From an uncultured Alphaproteobacteria bacterium (GTDB lineage: Bacteria > Pseudomonadota > Alphaproteobacteria > RUG11792): 64,000 nt of DNA. The DNA is taken from contig CALXQI010000009.1 of NCBI GenBank assembly GCA_944390585.1, positions 1-64,000 of the forward strand, read 5' to 3'. The notes below the pieces were generated by a model. The model searched no databases. It saw only the letters and a program-made list of their open reading frames with translations, and was not told the DNA's origin. A program made the position numbers and the translations under genes. This document shows positions 1 through 8,966 of this stretch, one piece after another (the stretch's first letter is position 1; each line of letters begins with the position of its first letter).

Positions 1-23
1 AACTATTCCATTTTGCAAAAATG

Positions 24-32
24 TGATATAAT
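24..32 (+). promoter_or_regulatory. Extended -10 promoter element
   Basis: The sequence TGATATAAT is a perfect extended -10 box (TG, one base, TATAAT), with TTGCAA about 10 bases earlier. It lies about 30 bases before the start codon of the secreted-protein gene at 63. The same TGnTATAAT form recurs before other genes in the window, which supports its being a real promoter. Confidence 0.5.
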
Positions 33-62
33 GACGGCATGGTTTTATATAATGAGTTGATC

Positions 63-986
63 ATGATAAATAAGAAAGTATTGCTGGTAAGTATTATGTG
101 CGTAGGAACTCTGATGGCATCAGACGACGGCATAGTCTTAGGCGAAATACAAGAACGTAATGTTGTTACATTGACACAGGATGGTGACAATGATGTTGCC
201 GAAAAAAATATTGCGAATGCAAAAAGCGTGAGTAGTAAACCAGATAGCGAGAATGTGTTACAGAATGATGTTGACGAAATCAATCAGTTTGAGGCATACA
301 TTCAAGCAATATTGCATAATAAAAATCTGGAGTTTGATATTCAAAAATTGATTGATAATAAAAATAAATATAATTCTGATGAATATGCACAATGCATGAT
401 ATGTGTTGGCAATTGTATGCTCAAAACAAAACGTAAAGATGTCATTGACGGAGTCATTGCTGCCAGCAACAAGATTGTTGAACATTACTTTCAAAAAGGT
501 AACAAAAAATTTGAGAATTTTGTGTGCAATGTTCTTGTGATCGATCGCACTGAAAATAGTGATATTTTGTGGGGGTGTATATATGCAAAATTGTTGCGTG
601 TAGTCAATGGCTACATAAATATTACAAAACGAGATATTGTAGAAGATCCTACAATGAGCAGATATTTGCTTCCTGTCTGGATTAGTGATGCATCACTGCA
701 TGGTAACAAAACAAGGTTGAGGAGTGTGAATGATGTTTTGGAGGCGTGTGTTGCAGAAGAAATGTATACAGATTGCATGTTTTTGCATGGTGTATTACTT
801 ATGTTGTGCGATTTCGCAGAAGAACTGTCTGATAAAGTACGTAAAAGTTTTAGTAAAATTGAGAATGCAATTAAAATAGATGACCACACTTCAAATAACA
901 ATTCAGACGAATATGAAATGAAAGATATAATTTTCCATTATTTGAAACAAAATTATGATAGTTCACTTGGGGAGATGGTAATATGA
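63..986 (+). CDS. Secreted protein of unknown function
   Basis: This 307-residue protein is not recognised. The frame is open from an ATG at 39, but the ATG at 63 gives a clean signal peptide: two lysines, a hydrophobic core, then an SMASD-like cleavage site near residue 15-20. That start is therefore preferred. The mature part is hydrophilic, mostly helical in character, and carries several scattered cysteines. No transmembrane segment is visible after the signal peptide. The stop codon overlaps the start of the next, broken gene (ATGA at 983-986), so the two were probably co-transcribed. An extended -10 box lies just upstream. It is likely a lineage-specific exported protein; no function can be assigned. 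Confidence 0.6.
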   Translation: MINKKVLLVSIMCVGTLMASDDGIVLGEIQERNVVTLTQDGDNDVAEKNIANAKSVSSKPDSENVLQNDVDEINQFEAYIQAILHNKNLEFDIQKLIDNKNKYNSDEYAQCMICVGNCMLKTKRKDVIDGVIAASNKIVEHYFQKGNKKFENFVCNVLVIDRTENSDILWGCIYAKLLRVVNGYINITKRDIVEDPTMSRYLLPVWISDASLHGNKTRLRSVNDVLEACVAEEMYTDCMFLHGVLLMLCDFAEELSDKVRKSFSKIENAIKIDDHTSNNNSDEYEMKDIIFHYLKQNYDSSLGEMVI

Positions 987-2682
987 TGTTACATTTAAAT
1001 ATCAAAATGATAACACTGTTCTGTATATTATTTAGTTATGGTATACATGCAGGCGATGATGTTTATAAGGATAATTTTGATAAATATTAGAATCTTTTGA
1101 CGTCGTTACCACTTACTACTAAGAATGAAATGCTAAATTACATTGACAAAGGCGATAACCTGGCTATTATCCATGTAAACGGTATGCTACTTCCAGTGTA
1201 CAGTCAAATTATTAATCTTGAAGTATGCAACTACTTGTCGGATAATGGTAGTGGAGAATATGCGAGTTCATATATCACACCACTCGTTTTGATGTATTTA
1301 GCAAATGTTAGCAATAAACAGGAAGGTGATGGTATTAAGCAAAAAGTTAGTATTAAGCAAGAAGATGTTCAAAATTTGTTTGAATGTTTTAGCATTACAG
1401 GACAAAATACGGACCGTATGACATGCATCCCTGAAGAAAATAGAAAGGGGATGAAAGTTGTGTTATTACTACTTCGATATGTCTTCAAAAGCTATAATAA
1501 ACACAAGCAAGCTGTTAGTAATAATAGTGATAATAGTGATAATACTAAAAATAAAAAGGCACAACTAAATGTCGATAAGTTAGTTGGGCTGCTATGCGAA
1601 GATATAAACCTATGTAACCTGGTAAAAAATTGTAATTCTGGTAATTTTAGCGATATTCTGTCCAGCGTAAATGATTTTATGCAAAGGTTGTGGTGGTATG
1701 TTGATAGTGTTCCTGTTGGTGATAACAATGTGGAGAAATATGATATTCATAATATTAATAACAGAATGAGACTAATTAATAGGATAAATTGGATTATAAA
1801 CAGTATTAAAGATGTAAACATACCAAAAGATTCTACAGGAATAACATATGAAATAGAAGAGAATTTTTTGTAGAAGTTGCTAGAATCATTAGAGGTCCAA
1901 ATTTTGATTTTGGTGATATATGCGATGAACAACGCAAAGATACTTGGCATCGTTATGTAAACGAGTATATGAGTGATATATTACACACTGAACAATGTTG
2001 TACCGTAATAAGGAATATATCTGGAAAAAGTATTGATGTAGTGTTAAGCTCTAAGGGTCCTTGTAGTAAGTGCGCGACTTATATTAGATATGTAGATGTT
2101 GATGTAGTTAATAATATTTCCAATTGGAATAACACATTGATTGTTGCATATAGTATAGAGCCTGAACGTGAATTTTATTTTAAGAATGAGGAGACTAAAG
2201 AACGTTATTTGAAATATAATCTTGAGGCTATGGTTATATCTGCATCTACACAAAACAAAAAAAACAGTGTAGAGAAGTATGTGATCACTTTTGGAGAAGA
2301 AGGTAAAACTAATAAAAATGATGTCACAACAGAAACGGAAACTAATAAAAAATTTACGTGTTTTATTGTGCGGAATGCAATGACATTTAAAAAACTTTAT
2401 GCGATACTTTATTTATCGTGTGAAAATAGTATATGCAAGTGGAATGTTATTGATTATCATCCTCTCATACGCAATCCAAATTCATATGTTACAGAAAATT
2501 TGGGGAAAAGGGATATTGTCCTCGATGATTCACAGAAAGATGATATTGAAACAGAACATGAAAACGGTGCTCGTACTTTAATTGAGAGTATAAAAGCAAA
2601 TAATCAAGTAATTAAATCACAAATTGAAAATAATAACGCAAAAATACAGGCTTGGTTTGATGAACGATGCAACATTGCATAA
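983..2682 (+). pseudogene. Broken secreted-protein gene (nonsense plus frameshift)
   Basis: A single reading frame of about 566 codons can be reconstructed if two lesions are repaired. It starts at ATG 983, overlapping the upstream stop, with a signal peptide (MMLHLNIKMITLFCILF, cleavage after HAG). A TAG at 1088-1090 interrupts it after 35 codons. The same frame reopens and runs to 1873. There a tract of six T (1863-1868) is one base short: adding one T joins the frame smoothly to the next open stretch, which is open upstream of its first ATG at 1969 and ends at 2682. The downstream piece carries charged, helix-like sequence. No family was recognised. Either the gene is dead, or polymerase slippage on the T tract rescues part of it. 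A sequencing error is also possible. Confidence 0.6.
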
Positions 2683-3143
2683 CAATTAAGTTGTATACAA
2701 ATATAAAATAAAGAATAAATTGCACTTTTATATCGCCGTTTCATTATATTAAACATGCAAAAAACACTTGCTACCATCGTGTCTCACTTATGCATGTGTA
2801 AACCAAATATACAATAGTATATATTTGTATTTTTATATAAAGCAATAATATGTCGTGTGAAAATAGTGAATAAAAAGACATTGCTGATACGGATGGTAAC
2901 AATGTTGTGTATTAATGTATATAGCTCTGTTATAGTATAAGTGGTGTGGTTATATAAAAGACTTGGCAGATTGTTTATACTAGCGGGATATGGGATTGTG
3001 TAGTGGTAGTTTGTTTAAATAAGTGCGAATTATAAATTAAAATTAGTATTTGTGTAAGATTGTACTCATAGAAGTGGTGATGTAGTACAATTTATATTGC
3101 ATAAAAAGCACTGAATAATAAATTAAAGATAATGTATTACGTG
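2683..3143. other. Gene-poor gap with a signal-peptide remnant
   Basis: This 460-base AT-rich gap has no convincing gene. At 2866-2940 a GTG opens a 24-codon frame reading VNKKTLLIRMVTMLC and ending at TAA. It resembles the signal peptide of the gene at 63 (MINKKVLLVSIMC) and may be what is left of a related secreted-protein gene. The rest shows no feature I can name. Confidence 0.3.
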
Positions 3144-4391
3144 TTAGAAAAATATAGATTTGAAAATATTATTAATATAATCTACATTATAAAATAGCGT
3201 CACATAAATTAAAAATAATATAAACGATGTAATCCATGCTGACAATACTATCTTTGTCTCACTCCACCCAAGTAATTCAAAATTGTGATGTAGTGGAGCC
3301 ATTTTAAAAACACGTTTCTTATGAAGTTTAAATGACACAACTTGAATAATAACTGATAGAGTTTCAAGTACAAAAATCAATCCAATAAAAGCTAATGCAA
3401 ACTCGCATTTAAGTACAAGCGCTGTATATCCTATAACTCCACCAAGTGCAAGTGACCCAGTATCACCCATAAATATCTTTGCTGGCTTTGTATTTAATGT
3501 TAGAAAACCTAAACATGAGAATATAAGTGGAAGGGTCAGTACTGCGCAATAGGATGGATAACCGTGGCCTGGTAAGAAAGGCGGCACAATAATATTAAAT
3601 AGTATTAGGATTAAGACTATTGGTACTATTACTAGCCCGTTAAATCCATTTGTTAAGTTAACAGCATTTGCAGTACCAGTAATGATAAATACAAACCATG
3701 GGATAAAAAATATGCCAAAGTCAACTTGTCCAATATAAGGTATATTGACAACACTATTTATAACATCTTTTACCTGTAAATAAACAACAATAGATATTAA
3801 ACATTCAAGACAAAATCTCAATTTGCCAGACATGCCATTGCTGCTTTTTCTTTTTAATCTATCATCGATAAATCCTATTAACGCAAATGATACTAGTACA
3901 ACGACGTACATAACAATCATTGTTATGTAATCTTTATCTTTACAAAAAAGTAAATAGATGTAAAACGTTGTTATATAAATAGCAAGACTTGATAAAACAA
4001 ATGCAACTCCACCAAATATTGGTGCGCTATTGGATGTACATTCATTTATTTTTATTGTTTTGCTGTTGTTTTTATAACATGAAATAAATAATCTACACAA
4101 AATTATTGTTAAGAAGAATGGCAATAAAGTATACGCAAATGGTAGTGCTATAATGAACATGCATAACACATCACATTCACAATATGTGTTTAATACACTG
4201 ACAAAAAGCATTAGTATGGCAGCTGTAATAATGCAAGATAATAAAAATCCAATATTCCAACTACTTGGCATATCTTTATATAAAAAATTACTTGTGCATT
4301 GTTTTTTCCATCTTGGCACTATAGAGTATACAGATAAAACAATAGGCAACATATAACATACAATTAAATGCCAAAGCTTGAGTGTTACCAT
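3144..4391 (-). CDS. MraY-like protein, probably catalytically inactive paralog
   Basis: This 415-residue multi-pass membrane protein belongs to the MraY family, which makes lipid I from UDP-MurNAc-pentapeptide and undecaprenyl phosphate. It is a tandem copy of the neighbour at 4455-5873. Residues 182-247 are identical to that copy, and GFIDD and MGDTGS are kept. However, the family motif NLTDGLDGL reads NLTNGFNGL here (residues 245-253), so both aspartates are gone. The MAPLHHHFE motif reads MAPLHHNFE (368-370). The DGPxSH nucleotide-loop motif is lost (NECTSNSAPIFGG around 117-127). These changes make normal transferase activity unlikely. The frame is intact, so it may have been retained for another role or be newly silenced. 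It is last in the yajC-secD-secF-mraY row. Confidence 0.8.
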   Translation of the reverse strand: MVTLKLWHLIVCYMLPIVLSVYSIVPRWKKQCTSNFLYKDMPSSWNIGFLLSCIITAAILMLFVSVLNTYCECDVLCMFIIALPFAYTLLPFFLTIILCRLFISCYKNNSKTIKINECTSNSAPIFGGVAFVLSSLAIYITTFYIYLLFCKDKDYITMIVMYVVVLVSFALIGFIDDRLKRKSSNGMSGKLRFCLECLISIVVYLQVKDVINSVVNIPYIGQVDFGIFFIPWFVFIITGTANAVNLTNGFNGLVIVPIVLILILFNIIVPPFLPGHGYPSYCAVLTLPLIFSCLGFLTLNTKPAKIFMGDTGSLALGGVIGYTALVLKCEFALAFIGLIFVLETLSVIIQVVSFKLHKKRVFKMAPLHHNFELLGWSETKIVLSAWITSFILFLIYVTLFYNVDYINNIFKSIFF

Positions 4392-4454
4392 TAAGTTTTT
4401 ATACAGGATACTACTATTTACAATTGATATTCTTACACAGATTTACTTAAAAAT

Positions 4455-5873
4455 TTACAAATGATTATAGAAGCGAAGAATTACATAAATCAAAAGCAAT
4501 ATAGACGATATAGTCCACGCTGACAATACTATCTTTGTCTCACTCCAGCCAAGTAATTCAAAATGGTGATGTAGTGGGGCCATTTTAAAAACACGTTTCT
4601 TACGAAGTTTAAATGACACAACTTGAATAATAACTGATAGAGTTTCAAGTACAAAAATCAATCCAATAAAAGCTAATGCAAACTCGCATTTAAGCACAAG
4701 AGCTGTATATCCTATAGCCCCACCAAGTGCAAGTGACCCAGTATCACCCATAAATATCTTTGCTGGCTTTGTATTTAGTGTTAGAAAACCTAGACATGAG
4801 AATATAAGAGGAATGGTCATTAGAAGAGCAAAGCCTACATCGCGCACTGAAATAGCATAATTAAGTATCTTAAATGTGTCATAATTAAGTATACCAAATA
4901 TATAAAGTATATCAAATAAGAAGTAAATAGTACCAAATGACATTAAGATTAATACTGCAGGTACTGTTACTAATCCATCCAGTCCATCTGTTAAGTTAAC
5001 AGCATTTGCAGTACCAGTAATGATAAATACAAACCATGGAATGAAAAATATGCCAAAGTCAACTTGTCCAATATAAGGTATATTGACAACACTATTTATA
5101 ACATCTTTTACCTGTAAATAAACAACAATAGATATTAAACATTCAAGGCAAAATCTCAATTTACCAGACATGCCATTGCTGCTTTTTTTTGTGATTTTTA
5201 ATATATCATCAATAAATCCTATTAATGCAAATGATACTAGTACAACGACGCACATAACGTTTAATATCGCACCATCTGTAGTGCTATAGAAGCCGCGATA
5301 CGTTAATGCGTAAGTAATTAGGCACGATAAAACAAATGCAACTCCGCCAAATATTGGAGTATTATATTTTGCCATGTGAGATGCAGGACCATCTGTTCTT
5401 ATTGGTTGAACAAATTTATTTTTACAATATGAAATAGAAAATCTGCATAAAATTATTGTCAAAAAGAATGGTAGCAAAGTTACAGGCAACGGGAATAATA
5501 CACTATGAAACCAATCATATAAATTTTCTCTGTCATAAAAGAAGACACATGCTAAAAATACTAACCAAGAAAATACTACTATACAAAATAATAATACTCC
5601 AAGATTCCAGCTATTTGGCATGTCTTTACAAATACGTACAAACTGAAATCTTGTACATGATTTGTTTCGCCATCTAGATATTATAGAAAATAACGACAAT
5701 GAAATGGCAAGTATAGAAAATATAAAAACAGATATAAAAAATAATGGGAAAAGTGCACTTTCTATTGTGAGATGTTTAATACAAACAAAGAAAAATAAAG
5801 ATATACATATAACAAATACAAATGCTAATATCGCTACTACAATTGGCATGTGTTTGCGGTGTAATATTGACAT
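4455..5873 (-). CDS. mraY: Phospho-N-acetylmuramoyl-pentapeptide transferase
   Basis: MraY transfers phospho-MurNAc-pentapeptide to undecaprenyl phosphate at the inner membrane, the first membrane step of peptidoglycan synthesis. Landmarks are intact: DGPASH (161-166), the catalytic Asp pair in GFIDD (222-223), NLTDGLDGL (293-301), MGDTGS (375-380) and the three histidines of MAPLHHHFE (435-437). At 472 residues it is about 110 longer than the usual 360. The excess is an N-terminal extension with hydrophobic segments and a basic stretch around residues 67-90, which is shared with the inactive neighbour. The start ATG overlaps the secF stop by one base (TAATG), implying translational coupling. 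This is the likely functional copy. Confidence 0.92.
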   Translation of the reverse strand: MSILHRKHMPIVVAILAFVFVICISLFFFVCIKHLTIESALFPLFFISVFIFSILAISLSLFSIISRWRNKSCTRFQFVRICKDMPNSWNLGVLLFCIVVFSWLVFLACVFFYDRENLYDWFHSVLFPLPVTLLPFFLTIILCRFSISYCKNKFVQPIRTDGPASHMAKYNTPIFGGVAFVLSCLITYALTYRGFYSTTDGAILNVMCVVVLVSFALIGFIDDILKITKKSSNGMSGKLRFCLECLISIVVYLQVKDVINSVVNIPYIGQVDFGIFFIPWFVFIITGTANAVNLTDGLDGLVTVPAVLILMSFGTIYFLFDILYIFGILNYDTFKILNYAISVRDVGFALLMTIPLIFSCLGFLTLNTKPAKIFMGDTGSLALGGAIGYTALVLKCEFALAFIGLIFVLETLSVIIQVVSFKLRKKRVFKMAPLHHHFELLGWSETKIVLSAWTISSILLLIYVILRFYNHL

Positions 5874-6805
5874 TATACAACACCGTTTTCGTCAAGTTCT
5901 TTCTTGTTAACATTTACATGTTTTGGTTTTATGTTTAAAAAACTAAGAAGTGGTGAAGCAACAAATATTGATGACAACGTACCTATTACTATACCTATCA
6001 AGATAGGCAAACTAAATGTTGCAATAACCTTACCTCCAAAAATGCATAAAGCAAGCACAGCAAGCACAGTAGTGACTGCAGTTAATGTTGTTCTGGATAA
6101 TGTCTCGTTTAAACTTTTATTAATAAGTTCTTTTATTTCCATATTCTTGTATCGACGTAGATTTTCTCGTATTCTATCAAAAATTACTACTGTATCATTA
6201 ATAGAGTAGCTTGCTGTAAGCAAAATAGCAGTAATTGATGTTTCGCCAAACTCCATAGGAAAAATGGAAAACAATCCAAATATTATACAACAATCATGCA
6301 ACAACGCAGCGATGGCACATAATCCAAATTGCCACTCAAACCTCACTATAATGTACCCAAGCATTGCCAACAATGCCAAAACGACTGCCTTAACGGCATT
6401 AGAGACAAGCTCCTCTCCAACCTTTGGCCCTACAGTTTCTATTTTGTTATATACTACATCTTTACCAAGCGCTGCTTTGACTTTGCTGCTTACTGACTCA
6501 CCTGTGGAATTTTTGTTTGCTTCTAGCCTAATGGATAGTTCATTTGGTGCACCAAATTGTTGTATAGCGACATCACCTAATCCTATGCTATTTAATTTTG
6601 TCCTTACGTCATTTATATTGGTATTATCTGGCATTTTTACTTCAAAAATATATCCACCTTGAAAGTCAATACCATAGTTTAGACCTTTTACAAAAATACT
6701 ACAAACACAAATTAATATCACTATACATGCCAATGGCAAAACATACTTGCTTTTACCAACAATATCGAATTTTGTATTATACGGAATTAAATGTAAACGA
6801 AACAT
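5873..6805 (-). CDS. secF: Protein translocase subunit SecF
   Basis: SecF forms, with SecD and YajC, the membrane complex that uses the proton gradient to help SecYEG complete protein export. The 310-residue protein shows the usual plan: one N-terminal membrane segment, GIDFQGG just after it, a periplasmic domain, then five membrane segments containing the SINDTVVIFDRIREN motif. The frame runs six codons further upstream from a TTG, but ATG 6805 is preferred: it follows the secD stop, with GAGGTG a few bases ahead as ribosome binding site. It overlaps mraY by one base. Confidence 0.93.
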   Translation of the reverse strand: MFRLHLIPYNTKFDIVGKSKYVLPLACIVILICVCSIFVKGLNYGIDFQGGYIFEVKMPDNTNINDVRTKLNSIGLGDVAIQQFGAPNELSIRLEANKNSTGESVSSKVKAALGKDVVYNKIETVGPKVGEELVSNAVKAVVLALLAMLGYIIVRFEWQFGLCAIAALLHDCCIIFGLFSIFPMEFGETSITAILLTASYSINDTVVIFDRIRENLRRYKNMEIKELINKSLNETLSRTTLTAVTTVLAVLALCIFGGKVIATFSLPILIGIVIGTLSSIFVASPLLSFLNIKPKHVNVNKKELDENGVV

Positions 6806-6812
6806 ATGCACC

Positions 6813-8405
6813 TCACACAACTACTTCACTATTTCTTTTTAAACAAATGGCAATTATTGTCTTTGTTAAAAAGAATGTAGTAAACAAAGATATTATAGTT
6901 CCAAAAGCTAGCGTTACTGCAAAACCTCTGATAGGGCCAGAGCCAAATTCATAGAGTACTATAGACCCGACAAGCGTAGTAAAATTTGAATCCAGAATTG
7001 TCATTTTGGCCATTTTATACCCCTGCTCAACAGCTGTAACAGTTTTTAACCCCAATCTTATTTCCTCTCTTATTCTTTCATATATCAAAACGTTAGAATC
7101 AACTGCCATGCCTATAGTCAACGCGATACCAGCAATACCAGGTAATGTTAGTGTAGCGCCTAGTAATGTTAGTACAGCAAAAAGTAAAATAATGTTTACG
7201 GCAAGAGAAATGACAGAAAAAGAACCAAGCTTCCCGTAAGCTAGAATCATAAATACAGATACCAAGATGAATGCTAAAACTGTTGCTGCCTTTCCGCTTG
7301 CAATTGAATCAGCACCAAGACTTGGCCCTATATTTCGTTCTTCTACAACGTGCAATGGAGCAGGCAGCGATCCAGCGCGTAATAACAAAGCCAGCTTACT
7401 AGCTTCTTCAGCTGTAAAATTACCTGTAATTACAGCAGCAGCATTTGTCAAAACAGACTGGAAAACAGGTGCGCTTAACACTTTGCCATCCAACACCATA
7501 GCAAACTGCTTGTATAAATATTCATAGGACAATTCAGCGATTCTCTTGCCACCAGTGCCCTTATCAAATTTAATTTCCACACATGGTGAGCCAGTTTCGT
7601 GTGAGATATTCATTTGTGCATCTATAAGCGATTTTCCAGTTAACATAACTTGCTTTTTAATTGGAACGTATAAAACAACGCCATTACCACGTTCTTCTGG
7701 CAAGTACACAACATCAGGCAATATTGGCAGCTCTGGATTCTCCCCTATATTTGCTGTGATAGTTTGCAAATCTTCTGCGACAGCATGGAAAGTTAACATA
7801 GCCGTTTGCCCCAATAACTCCTTAACTTTAGCTGGATCTTCAACACCAGGTAGCTGTAGTACGATTCTATTCTTGCCTTGTCGTAGTATTGTTGGCTCCT
7901 TTGTTCCACTTTCATCAACGCGGCGTCTAATTACCTCAATCGATTCATTTAAGATTCTGTTGGTAAATTTTCTAACAAAGTCCTGGGATATAACAGCTTT
8001 TATAGTATCGCCATCCTTTATAACATCCAACTCTGATTCCACCTTTTTTACAATCTTCTCAACTGAGTGATAATCTTCACTATTACGCAACTTTATATTT
8101 ATTACACACCCATCTCCATCATAAGCGACGTGCATGCTAGCATACTTAATGTTTTGTTTTCTCAGTTGCTTTCTAACCTCAACCAAAATCTCTTCTTCAT
8201 ACTCCTTAAGCACAGATTTGATATTAACTTCCAACTGCAAATGTGATCCACCTCTAAGCTCAAGACCAAGATTGACTGTGTGTTGCAAAAACTTTGGCAG
8301 TGCATCATACATTTTTTGATTGAGAGCAGACGGTAGTGCAAACAACAAACCAAGTATGCACACCAAACTAACAAAAATTACCTTGCTTTTTGAAACTACT
8401 AACAC
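6813..8405 (-). CDS. secD: Protein translocase subunit SecD
   Basis: SecD is the larger partner of SecF in the Sec accessory complex. The 530 residues show the N-terminal membrane helix, the LGLELRGGSHLQLEV region, the large periplasmic domain, and the C-terminal membrane domain with the conserved AVDSNVLIYERIREE motif. The start is GTG at 8405, directly next to the yajC stop (TAA ends at 8406). A strong GGAGG lies inside the last yajC codons, so the two genes are tightly coupled. The length is normal for the family. Confidence 0.94.
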   Translation of the reverse strand: MLVVSKSKVIFVSLVCILGLLFALPSALNQKMYDALPKFLQHTVNLGLELRGGSHLQLEVNIKSVLKEYEEEILVEVRKQLRKQNIKYASMHVAYDGDGCVINIKLRNSEDYHSVEKIVKKVESELDVIKDGDTIKAVISQDFVRKFTNRILNESIEVIRRRVDESGTKEPTILRQGKNRIVLQLPGVEDPAKVKELLGQTAMLTFHAVAEDLQTITANIGENPELPILPDVVYLPEERGNGVVLYVPIKKQVMLTGKSLIDAQMNISHETGSPCVEIKFDKGTGGKRIAELSYEYLYKQFAMVLDGKVLSAPVFQSVLTNAAAVITGNFTAEEASKLALLLRAGSLPAPLHVVEERNIGPSLGADSIASGKAATVLAFILVSVFMILAYGKLGSFSVISLAVNIILLFAVLTLLGATLTLPGIAGIALTIGMAVDSNVLIYERIREEIRLGLKTVTAVEQGYKMAKMTILDSNFTTLVGSIVLYEFGSGPIRGFAVTLAFGTIISLFTTFFLTKTIIAICLKRNSEVVV

Positions 8406-8825
8406 TTATTCCTCCACATCCTTTTTAGCTTCTTGCTCCTGTTCTTGTTTTTGCACATGTTGTTCTAAAACCGTAGCAATTGTTGCCTTTACAAATTTAA
8501 CAAAAACTTTATCAGCAATCTCTACTACTACTTCATTATCGTTAACAATTTTTGTTATTGTTCCTATAATTCCACTATTTGTAATAACACGATCACCTTT
8601 CTTTAGACTAGCTAACAGATTCTTGTGTTGTTTTGCACGCTTCTGCTGAGGCAGGATCATGAAGAAGTATAACAATCCAAAGACAAAAATAAGCGGCAAT
8701 GCTTGCATCAAGGCAGATGGGGCAGCTGGCTGTTGTGCTGCAGCGTCAGCAAATGCGTTACTAATCAGAAATAACATACGTATAGACAAAGACACTACTA
8801 TATTATATGGTAATCCATTGCGCAT
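8406..8825 (-). CDS. yajC: Sec translocase accessory protein YajC
   Basis: YajC is a small single-span membrane protein of the SecDF complex. The 139 residues contain the family's membrane segment followed by ILPQQKRAKQHK and the GDRVITNSGIIGTITKI core. The frame starts with ATG 8825, but a second start at 8777 (MLFLISNAFADAA) would give the short N-terminus typical of alphaproteobacterial YajC. Neither has a clear ribosome binding site, so the start is uncertain. The C-terminus is a charged EQEQEQE tail. It is first gene of the row continuing through secD, secF and mraY. Confidence 0.88.
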   Translation of the reverse strand: MRNGLPYNIVVSLSIRMLFLISNAFADAAAQQPAAPSALMQALPLIFVFGLLYFFMILPQQKRAKQHKNLLASLKKGDRVITNSGIIGTITKIVNDNEVVVEIADKVFVKFVKATIATVLEQHVQKQEQEQEAKKDVEE

Positions 8826-8966
8826 TTTATGTGAATAGTTTTTGTGATATGTGCAATTTTGAAATCTATAAGTAATTGTATATTGTAATACATATATAAT
8901 TTTTATTTACAAAATAATAAATTATTTGTAATATGAAATAGGGAAGTATTTTATAATTTATAATTT

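Noticed and set aside
1097-1873. TTG-initiated separate gene
   Set aside because: It is in the same frame as the signal peptide starting at 983 and is better explained as one gene broken by TAG at 1088.
5456-5910. Plus-strand frames inside mraY
   Set aside because: Shadows of the minus-strand gene, with no ribosome binding sites or family features.
7546-8070. 174-codon plus-strand frame inside secD
   Set aside because: Antisense shadow of secD; the plus-strand translation has no recognisable features.
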